Of a DNA stretch of 35,809 bases, positions 15,467 to 22,137 are shown one piece after another. Position numbers and translations under genes: made by a program. Positions within the stretch are counted from its first letter, which is position 1, and each line of letters opens with the position of its first letter. Source of the stretch: Acidobacteriota bacterium (GTDB lineage Bacteria; Acidobacteriota; Polarisedimenticolia; Gp22-AA2); assembly GCA_018606725.1 (NCBI GenBank), contig JAGYID010000023.1, positions 1 to 35,809 of the forward strand. Direction: 5' to 3'. The notes beneath the pieces are model-generated. The model was not told the origin of the DNA. It saw only the letters and a list, made by a program, of their open reading frames with translations, and made no database searches.

Positions 15467-17535
15467 GCGCGCCCCGCCTTCGCCCCCGGGATCCGCTCCC
15501 CGTGGCAGCTCTTGCAGTCCTTCGGGATGGGGCGGTAGATGACCAGCGCGCGGCCCGCGGCGTCTTTCTTCGTCGGGTGGCAACCGCTGCAGGCCACCTT
15601 CGCGTGCATCCCCTCCAGCGGGTACGCCGCATCGCGGTTGTGATCGAAGCGGATGGCCGGGCGGAACGTCAGGGCGCTGTGGCAGGCGCTGCAGGCGCCC
15701 TTGTCGCGGCGGGTCGCGAACTGCGTGCCGTGAGGATTCTGGTGACAGGCCTCGCATCGCTGGTCCTTGATCGACAACGGCATGGCGGCGGCCTGGCCGC
15801 GGACCAGCAGCAGGCTGGAGGCGGCGCGCGGCGTCTTCAGATCCTTGTGGCAGGTGTCGCACGGCGCCGCGCCATGCGCCCCCTCCAGCGGATAGCCGCA
15901 CGTCGCGTGGGCGGCCACGTCGATGGTCGACGGCCGGAAGCGGTCGGCATTGTGGCAGGCGACGCAGCCGGCCGGCCGGGGTCGCGCTCCCTTCGCCGCG
16001 AACCGTCCCTCGTGCGGATCGAAATGACAGGTCTCGCAGGCGATCTCCCTCAAGACGATCGCGACGCCGGCCTTGCCGAGGATGTCGTTGCCCGGCAGCG
16101 GCGGCAGGCCGGCGCGGTTCGGGCCGTGGCAGGCGGCGCAGGGGATCGTCCGATGGCGTCCCAGGAGCGGCAGACGCAGCTTGGCATGCTGGGTCACCGT
16201 GTAGGTGCTCGGCTTCCAGGCGTCGACGCGATGGCAGCCCTCGCAGGCGCCCCGATCCGGGCGCCGCGCCAGCTGGCCGCCGTGGTCGTCCCGATGGCAG
16301 TCGAGACACCGGGCATGCGTCATCCTGATCAGCACGCCGGCGGTGCCGAGCCGTCCCGGCGGCGCGCCAGCGGGCTCCTTGCGATGACAGGCGTCGCAGC
16401 GGGTCGTGCGGTGCGCCCCATCCAGCGGGTAGGCCGCGGCCTTGTGCAGCTCGACCGTGTAGGTCGAGGGCTTCCAGCCCTGCACGTCGTGGCAGGCGGC
16501 ACAGTCGACGATTTTTCCCAGGAGCGTCGCCGTCCCGGCGTGCGCGTCGGCGTGGCAGGCGGTGCAGGTCTGGAAGGCCGGCTTCTTCCCCCACGCCTTG
16601 ACCGGGTCGTGACATTGCCCGCACTGCAGCGGCACGTGCTTGCCGCGCAGCGGATAGCGGGTCAGGTCGTGGTTGAACGATCCCTGCGGGACGCGCTTCC
16701 AGTCATCGGTCACGTGACAGCGCGCGCAGGTCGGCCCGAAACGGTTGGCGTGCGGGTCGGCGTGACAGGCGGTGCATTCCTTGTGCGGCAGCGGCTTGTA
16801 CAGCGGCACCCGGTTCCCCTGCTTGTCGACCTGGAGCTTCAGCGTCGGCGCCAGGTGGCACTTGTCGCACGTCACCTTCCCGTGCCGGCCGGTGAGGGGG
16901 TAGTCGGTCCTGGCGTGATCGAAGGTGGTCGCCGGCTTCCAGACCGACACGCCGTGGCATTTGCCGCAGTCCTTGCCGAGTGCGCCGCGATGCACGTCCT
17001 GCCGCGCGTGGCAGGGGACGCAGCCGCGGTCGAGACCGATCCAGGTGTCCGTGTGATCCTTCCCGGGCGCGAGCCCGATGACCGCCGGGTCCAGGAATGC
17101 CGGCTTGTGGCAGTCGCGGCACTTGGCCTGCGCGTGCTTCCCTTCCAGCGGCCACTTGGTGCGCTTGTGATCGAAGCGCTCGGGGCTGCCTTCCTCCCAG
17201 TTGATCATCTCGAAGTCGAGGCCGGCGTGATCGGGGTGGCACTTGGCGCACTCCGCCTTCGGAACATTGCCGTGCAGACCGACGCCGCGCTCGACGATCG
17301 AGGCGATCTCCTTGTGGCAGGCGAGGCAGCGATCCGGCAGCGAGCCGCCGCCTTGGCCGCGCTGGCCGTGGCAGTTGAAGCACTTGAGATTGCTGTCGAG
17401 CTGCTGGTGCGGCCGCGCCAGAGGTCCCGGCGACACCTGGGCGCGGGCGGCGGTCGCGTGGCTCATGAGGATCGCCCCGAGGAGGACCGGCAGGAGGCCG
17501 AACGCCCGTCGTCCTGTTGCGCCGGCCTCACGCAC
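15463..17535 (-). CDS. 23-haem secreted cytochrome c
   Basis: A 690-residue protein with 23 CXXCH sites, from CFNCH to CKSCH. The signal peptide (FGLLPVLLGAILM, cut after ATAARA) directs it through Sec. A repeating unit of 50-70 residues recurs along the chain: F-x-H-x-x-T-x-YPL-x-G-x-H, then C-x-x-CH, then CHADxH-x-G, then a C-x-x-CH followed by W-KP. This suggests growth by tandem duplication. The start is GTG at 17535, chosen because GGAGGGA lies 5 nt upstream; an upstream ATG at 17622 would overlap the previous gene. It follows the cytochrome-b-like gene by 43 nt and overlaps the decahaem gene. It may sit in the periplasm or on the cell surface as a long electron wire. Confidence 0.93.
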   Translation of the reverse strand: MREAGATGRRAFGLLPVLLGAILMSHATAARAQVSPGPLARPHQQLDSNLKCFNCHGQRGQGGGSLPDRCLACHKEIASIVERGVGLHGNVPKAECAKCHPDHAGLDFEMINWEEGSPERFDHKRTKWPLEGKHAQAKCRDCHKPAFLDPAVIGLAPGKDHTDTWIGLDRGCVPCHARQDVHRGALGKDCGKCHGVSVWKPATTFDHARTDYPLTGRHGKVTCDKCHLAPTLKLQVDKQGNRVPLYKPLPHKECTACHADPHANRFGPTCARCHVTDDWKRVPQGSFNHDLTRYPLRGKHVPLQCGQCHDPVKAWGKKPAFQTCTACHADAHAGTATLLGKIVDCAACHDVQGWKPSTYTVELHKAAAYPLDGAHRTTRCDACHRKEPAGAPPGRLGTAGVLIRMTHARCLDCHRDDHGGQLARRPDRGACEGCHRVDAWKPSTYTVTQHAKLRLPLLGRHRTIPCAACHGPNRAGLPPLPGNDILGKAGVAIVLREIACETCHFDPHEGRFAAKGARPRPAGCVACHNADRFRPSTIDVAAHATCGYPLEGAHGAAPCDTCHKDLKTPRAASSLLLVRGQAAAMPLSIKDQRCEACHQNPHGTQFATRRDKGACSACHSALTFRPAIRFDHNRDAAYPLEGMHAKVACSGCHPTKKDAAGRALVIYRPIPKDCKSCHGERIPGAKAGRA

Positions 17536-17540
17536 TCGAT

Positions 17541-17547
17541 TCCCTCC
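17541..17547 (-). promoter_or_regulatory. Ribosome binding site deciding the 23-haem cytochrome start
   Basis: GGAGGGA on the minus strand, 5 nt before the GTG at 17535. The only upstream ATG in frame (17622) lies inside the preceding gene and would add about 29 residues before the signal peptide. Confidence 0.65.
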
Positions 17548-17555
17548 AATGAACC

Positions 17556-17582
17556 CGGCCGAATACTCGGACCGGCTCCTAG
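17556..17582 (-). repeat. 27-nt repeat copy 2 (at the stop codon of the cytochrome-b-like gene)
   Basis: This copy is nearly identical to 12841-12867 (two differences). On the minus strand CCGG-T-CCGA pairs with TCGG-CCGG around GTAT, giving an 8-bp stem with one bulged T just after the stop codon and before the ribosome site of the 23-haem gene. Confidence 0.75.
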
Positions 17583-18562
17583 TGGAGCCAGGTGACCCCG
17601 AGGGCCACCGCCGTGACGACATGCACCGCCACGGCGATGAGGGCCGTCACCGCCACCGGCCGGTGGGCGACGTGCCAGTAACGGAACACGCGCTGCGTGG
17701 CGTCGAGCATCCGGACCTGCTGGCTGAGCGCCATCTGCCGGCGCGCCAGCCGCAGCACCAGGGAGATCACCTGGCGATCGACCGGCCGCCCGCCGCGCAT
17801 CGCGCCCCGCAGGCCGCGGCGCAGCTTCCGGGCGGCGCGGAAACGGTCGAAGTCGTCGCGCATCATCCGCCACATCGTCCGCATCGGCCCCAGGCCGGTG
17901 TAGGGGCTGGTGTCGACCGCCAGCAGGCGGTCGACGACCTCCGGGGCGACCCCCGTCGAGTCGGCGATGTAGCGCTGCAGAGCGGTGCGCTCGCCGTTGA
18001 CCTCCTCGAGACCCAGCTCCAGACCGCTGCGGCTGCGCGGGATGCGGGCGTAGAGGTACTTCCCGACGATGCCGCTCAGGCAGACGATGAGCATCGAGCC
18101 GTAGCCGAGGCCGATGACGCCGGTGAAGTGCCAGGCGGCGTGGATGGCGGCGAGGAACGGGATGCAGATCCCGGCGACGATGTGCACGTCGAGCCAGCGA
18201 CCGAGCGAGCCGGTGAAGGCGAGCCAGCGGATTTTCTTGCGCAGCGGGTAGAGCCAGAGAAACAGGAACAGAGCCATCGACAGGAAGCCGGCGGTCTGGC
18301 CGACGTAGCCGGTCGGCTTGAGCCACGGATGGAACGGGCTGCGGACGCGGGCCGCCGACGGCAGCGTGTAATACGGCAGGCCCATGGCATTGACCGCCCC
18401 GAGGATGACGAGGAGCGCCAGGGTGATCCGGCGGCCGGTGCGGGGCGCGCTGTTCTCGGCCGGCGCCATCGTCGGTCTAGCGCCGGGACGATGCGGCGAT
18501 TTCGCAGTCACCGCGCCGCCGGACGCCGACGGAAAATTCATCCTGTTCGCTGGTGCGCCCAT
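17579..18562 (-). CDS. Cytochrome-b-like dihaem membrane protein
   Basis: About 327 residues, with roughly five membrane helices and a ~125-residue polar loop before the last helix. Two helices carry histidine pairs 14 residues apart: His127/His141 (in DVHIVAG...AAIHAAWH) and His300/His314 (in VAHRPVAVTALIAVAVH). This is the spacing of the bis-His ligands of two stacked b haems in cytochrome b and related quinone-linked proteins. I do not recognise a named family. It is first in the operon with the 23- and 10-haem cytochromes, so quinol:cytochrome c exchange is a reasonable guess. The start is uncertain: 18562 has AGGAGG 12 nt upstream, while 18469 would give a tighter 296-residue protein without a clear ribosome site. 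Confidence 0.8.
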   Translation of the reverse strand: MGAPANRMNFPSASGGAVTAKSPHRPGARPTMAPAENSAPRTGRRITLALLVILGAVNAMGLPYYTLPSAARVRSPFHPWLKPTGYVGQTAGFLSMALFLFLWLYPLRKKIRWLAFTGSLGRWLDVHIVAGICIPFLAAIHAAWHFTGVIGLGYGSMLIVCLSGIVGKYLYARIPRSRSGLELGLEEVNGERTALQRYIADSTGVAPEVVDRLLAVDTSPYTGLGPMRTMWRMMRDDFDRFRAARKLRRGLRGAMRGGRPVDRQVISLVLRLARRQMALSQQVRMLDATQRVFRYWHVAHRPVAVTALIAVAVHVVTAVALGVTWLH

Positions 18563-18773
18563 TCCCCGGTTCGACCTCCTCCCTGCCTGTCGCCTGACTG
18601 TCGGACGGCCGACGCCTCGCCGGCCGGAGCATCGGCCGGGCAGAAGAATGCCAGAGCCGTACCACCTGATCTTTGTGCAAGTTCGCGGCACATGCAAGGC
18701 GCGGCTCTGCCGGAGGCGTGATCCGCGATGACGAGGATGTAAGCCGGTCGTGGTGCGGATGACCAGATGCCGG
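18563..18773. other. Gap upstream of the cytochrome operon
   Basis: These 211 bp lie between the end of the copper-oxidase operon and the cytochrome operon. They hold AGGAGG at 18575-18580 and two TTGCA words on the minus strand around 18680-18700 (TTGCAT and TTGCAC) that could form part of a promoter, though no clear -10 follows. A small dyad TGACC/GGTCA at 18760-18776 includes the stop codon of the preceding gene. No coding frame is convincing. Confidence 0.35.
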
Positions 18774-19277
18774 TCAGGCGCCCGGTTTCTTCTCCGGAGC
18801 GCCGGACGCGACCACGAGGCCGCCCACGCTGCGGTCGCCGACGACCAGGGTCACCTGGTCGCCCGGCTGGACGACGCCGGGGTTGTGGAACAGCAGGGTG
18901 TAGATGTGCCCGGCCACCGGCTGCATCGTCCTCTGCCGCAGCGCCCCGGCGTTGGAGTCCGGGACCGCGAGCAGCTGCGCCGTCCTGTCGACCAGGAGAT
19001 GAACCGGATCCCTCGAGGCGCGCCCGAGAAGGGGCAGCGACTTGTCGGGGTCGATGACCCGGACGCGCAAATCCAGCATCAGGCCGCCCGCGGTCGTCCG
19101 CAGCGCGACGATCTGCACGCCGAGATCCTCCTGCTTGATGTGCCGGCGCGACCCGCCCTGTCCCATGCCCGGAACGTGCCCGGACGGGGCCGTCGCGTCC
19201 GCCGCGGCTGCGGCGCCGCCGGCGCAGGCGAACACCGCCAGAAGCGCCGGCAGGACCCTCGACAGCCGCGAGGTCAC
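18774..19277 (-). CDS. Small secreted protein of unknown function, last gene of the copper-oxidase operon
   Basis: A 167-residue protein with a Sec signal peptide (VLPALLAVFACAGGAAAAA). The mature part is one compact beta-rich domain with LGVQIVALRTTAGGLMLDLRVRVIDPDKS and YTLLFHNPGVVQPGDQVTLVVGD. It does not match a family I can name. It has no Cys in the mature part and one HNPG motif that could be a loop near a ligand. The GTG start overlaps the TGA of the preceding oxidase-like gene (GTGA), so translation is coupled. It is probably a partner or chaperone of the oxidase-like proteins, which is inference from position only. Confidence 0.75.
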   Translation of the reverse strand: MTSRLSRVLPALLAVFACAGGAAAAADATAPSGHVPGMGQGGSRRHIKQEDLGVQIVALRTTAGGLMLDLRVRVIDPDKSLPLLGRASRDPVHLLVDRTAQLLAVPDSNAGALRQRTMQPVAGHIYTLLFHNPGVVQPGDQVTLVVGDRSVGGLVVASGAPEKKPGA

Positions 19278-20833
19278 GGACCGACCGTGCCGCAGAAATT
19301 CACCGCCGCGACCCTGAAGTAGGCGGTGCCGGACGGCACCGCCACCACCGTCGGAATCGCGGTGACCCCCAAAGCGTACGGGGTCCACGGCCCGGATGGC
19401 GTGGCGCTGATATAGACGATGTAGGACACGGCGCCGGCGGCCGGGCTCCAGCCGATCACCAGCCCGTCCCGGGTGGCGGAGAGGATCCCGAATTCCTTGC
19501 GGGCCACCGTGAGCCCCGTGACCTCGGCGGGAGCGACATCGGCGACCACCTCGAGGACGGCGGGCGGCGCCAGCGTGTCGGTGACCGCCGGCCCGCCGGG
19601 GCAGGTCACGTCCACGGTGTAGGAGTAGGCCCCCGCCGGCTGCGCGACGTCGTAGTTGACGCCGGTGGCCGCCGCGATCGGCGCCCCCCCCAGCCTCCAC
19701 TGGTAGGTCGGGGTCGAGGTGCAGCCCAGGACCGTGGAGCGCGATGCGTCGAGGCGCCGCACGTTTCCCGCACAGTATCGCGCCGGTCCGTCGGCCTGGA
19801 CATGCGCCTTCACGACCGTGCCGCTGGCGGGCGACACCTCGATGAACGCCAGGATGCCGCCCGGGAAGGCGCCGGCGTTGGTGACGTTCAGGCGCCGATC
19901 GTAGAAGGCATAGAGGCCGGCGGTCGCCGGCCGGATCAGGATGTCGAGGGTCTGGCCCGCCTCCAGCGACTCCGAGACGCGACCGGTGCGGGGGTGCCCG
20001 AGCAGATTGCCGTCCTGGGCAATCACGTCCATCCGCGTCCCCTGCAGCTCCATGCTGTGGGTCTGCAGTCCGGCGTTGATCAGGCGGATGAGCGTTGTCT
20101 CGCCGGCGCGTCCGCCGGCGAACGGCGCGTACGGGTCGGTGTACGGCCGGTCGTTGACCAGGAAGTACTTCGGATGGTAGTCGATGGTGCTGGTCACTTC
20201 GCCCGGCAGGGCGGTCTCGGGTGTCTTCTCGGGAGCGTACTTGCCCTGCGCCACGGTGTCGTGGAAGACGGGGTCGATCTCGCTCACGAGCATGACGACC
20301 TCATGGTCGTAAGCGCTCGCCGGCGCATCATAGGCCCGGCCGGCGGTTGCCGGCCGTACCACGATCGCTCCGAACAGGCCCATCTGCACCTCGAGCGAGG
20401 GGTCGGTGCCGCTTTCGTACAGGAACGTGCCGGGACGCACGCCCGTGAAGGTGTACGTGGCCGGCCCGCCGGCCGGCGCCGCCTCGTGGGTGAAGGAGAC
20501 GACCCGGGTGGGAGTGCCGGAGTCGAACACCGGCGAGAGGGTCGCCGGAAGGCCGGCCACAACCAGGGACACCGGCTTCGCAAGATTGTTGGTCAGGTTG
20601 ATCACCAGCGTCGTGTCGCCCGCCGGCACCTCGAGCGTCGGTCCGGGGATCGTCACCGGTCCGCTCCCCAGCGCGAATCCCCACACGGGGATGACGCGGC
20701 CGTCCGGCATCGTCACGCTCCCGTAGTCGGCGCGGAGGTTGTAGGTCACCGCCCGCGACAGCCCATGGAACGACAGAGTCAGGACTGCCGCGACTGTCAG
20801 AACCCGAAGTCGTCTTCCGTGACAGAGTCTCAT
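19274..20833 (-). CDS. Multicopper-oxidase-like protein C with degenerate copper sites and an FN3-like tail
   Basis: A 519-residue exported protein. Residues ~25-320 are two cupredoxin domains laid out as in a two-domain multicopper oxidase. The copper ligands are nearly all missing: the place of HWHG reads NNLAKPVSLVVAG, the place of HCH reads FLYESGTDP, and domain 2 keeps a single His in QTHSMELQG. A PKD-like stretch (~345-410) and an FN3-like domain (~430-519, ending FRVAAVNFCGTVGP) follow. It is unlikely to be an oxidase on its own and may be a structural subunit or binding protein. GAGGGGA lies about 8 nt before the ATG. It starts 22 nt after gene B and is coupled to the small secreted gene downstream. 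Confidence 0.85.
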   Translation of the reverse strand: MRLCHGRRLRVLTVAAVLTLSFHGLSRAVTYNLRADYGSVTMPDGRVIPVWGFALGSGPVTIPGPTLEVPAGDTTLVINLTNNLAKPVSLVVAGLPATLSPVFDSGTPTRVVSFTHEAAPAGGPATYTFTGVRPGTFLYESGTDPSLEVQMGLFGAIVVRPATAGRAYDAPASAYDHEVVMLVSEIDPVFHDTVAQGKYAPEKTPETALPGEVTSTIDYHPKYFLVNDRPYTDPYAPFAGGRAGETTLIRLINAGLQTHSMELQGTRMDVIAQDGNLLGHPRTGRVSESLEAGQTLDILIRPATAGLYAFYDRRLNVTNAGAFPGGILAFIEVSPASGTVVKAHVQADGPARYCAGNVRRLDASRSTVLGCTSTPTYQWRLGGAPIAAATGVNYDVAQPAGAYSYTVDVTCPGGPAVTDTLAPPAVLEVVADVAPAEVTGLTVARKEFGILSATRDGLVIGWSPAAGAVSYIVYISATPSGPWTPYALGVTAIPTVVAVPSGTAYFRVAAVNFCGTVGP

Positions 20834-20855
20834 CGCGCTGTCCCCTCGATCGTTT

Positions 20856-22127
20856 TCAAGGTATGGGCACCCAGGGCGCTTCGATCGCCAGCATGGTCAT
20901 CATCCCGCCCGGGAAGTCGTTCAGGTTGGTCATCTCGTTCTCCCGGTGCGAGTGCCACATGTAGAAGAAGGCGCCGGTCTGGTTCAGGCCGGGATGGTCC
21001 GGCGGCAGCGGCCCGGTCTGCCCGAGGAGCGGGCTGCCGCTGTAGAGATCGCCGTACTGCAACGAGGTCAGGTAAGGAGTCTGGGTCGGGATCGCCTTGC
21101 CGTGGTCGGGCGCGTACTCGCCCACCTGCATCGGGTCGCCGGGCGCGTGTCCGTAGACGTCCCAACCGAGGTTGTCGGCGCTCCAGGTGAACAGGCCGTC
21201 CCAGGTCTGCCCGGAGCCGGCCGGCACCGTGAAGTGGAACTCGGCGAGATCGGCTCCCGCCGCGCCGCCGGTCGACAGCAGCCGCCCGTCCCGGCCGACC
21301 GCCAGCACGTGGTTGCCGTGCGTGTGGAACGGGTGAGGGTCCCGTCCCATGTTCAGGACGCGCAGCAGGATCGTCTCCCCCGGATGCATGCTGACCATGG
21401 CGCCGTACGGCTGGTTCGGGAGCCACGGAACGTTGTCCTCCGACATCGTGTCGGTGGCGCTCCGGCCGTTGATGAACCAGTAACCGGCAATCCAATCAGT
21501 GCTGTCGAACGACAGGCCGCTCTCCGCCGCCGTGCTCAGCCGGTGGTCCAGGTCGGCCAGGAGCAGGAGGTACTCGCGGTCGTAGGCGGTTGCCGCGTCG
21601 GCATAGGCCTGGCCGGCGATGGGCGGGCGCACGATGATGGCGCCGTACAAACCGAGCGGGATCTGCTTATCCAGGTGCGTGCCACTCTGGTAGTAATAGG
21701 TGCCCGGCGCGCCGGCCGTGAAGGTGTAGGTCCTGGTGCCGCCCGACGGCGCCGCTTCCTGCGCAAGGGAGCGCAGCCGGCCGTTCGCGTCGTAAACCGG
21801 CTGCGTCGGCCCCTCCTGCCCCGGGAACACCAGCGACACCGGCTCGGGGAGCATGTTGGTCAGGTTGATCGTCACCATCGTCCCCTGGCTGAGGATGAGG
21901 GTCGGGCCGGGCAGCTGCACCTCGCCCGTCCCGCCGTCGTCGGCGAGACCCCAGAAGTAGATGTAGCTGCCGTCGGGGTTGGCGAGGAAACCGTCCCTGG
22001 CCGTGAAGTTGAACGTCGTGCCGGTGATGCCGGAGATGGCCGCGCTCGCCGGTGCGGCGCCCCCGGCCGCGGCAAGCACCGCGACGATCAGGGCGGCCCG
22101 GGCGAATCGGAACGCTTGTCGGTCCAT
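20856..22127 (-). CDS. Multicopper-oxidase-like protein B carrying only the domain-2 ligands
   Basis: A 423-residue exported two-domain cupredoxin protein with a Sec signal peptide (ALIVAVLAAAGGAAPASA). Domain 2 carries HPFHTHGNH (His265, His268, His270, His273) and WHSH (His392, His394), the places where multicopper oxidases bind the type 2/3 copper cluster. The type 1 Cys is Ser393, so no blue copper is expected here. Domain 1 lacks the HWHG and HxH ligands (MLPEPVSLVFPG; YYYQSGTHLDK). Alone it holds only half of a trinuclear site. TAGGAGG 7 nt before the ATG fixes the start, and the stop codon of gene A lies within that ribosome site. It is very likely in one operon with A, C and the giant gene. 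Confidence 0.88.
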   Translation of the reverse strand: MDRQAFRFARAALIVAVLAAAGGAAPASAAISGITGTTFNFTARDGFLANPDGSYIYFWGLADDGGTGEVQLPGPTLILSQGTMVTINLTNMLPEPVSLVFPGQEGPTQPVYDANGRLRSLAQEAAPSGGTRTYTFTAGAPGTYYYQSGTHLDKQIPLGLYGAIIVRPPIAGQAYADAATAYDREYLLLLADLDHRLSTAAESGLSFDSTDWIAGYWFINGRSATDTMSEDNVPWLPNQPYGAMVSMHPGETILLRVLNMGRDPHPFHTHGNHVLAVGRDGRLLSTGGAAGADLAEFHFTVPAGSGQTWDGLFTWSADNLGWDVYGHAPGDPMQVGEYAPDHGKAIPTQTPYLTSLQYGDLYSGSPLLGQTGPLPPDHPGLNQTGAFFYMWHSHRENEMTNLNDFPGGMMTMLAIEAPWVPIP

Positions 22128-22137
22128 GTCTGGCCTC

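Noticed and set aside
15467-16624. Upstream extension of the decahaem cytochrome frame
   Set aside because: It lies within the 23-haem gene in another frame and has no haem motifs. The signal peptide begins at the ATG at 15466.
15502-17595. A 697-codon plus-strand frame antisense to the 23-haem cytochrome
   Set aside because: The opposite strand carries 23 CXXCH motifs and a signal peptide; this frame has neither motifs nor a ribosome site.
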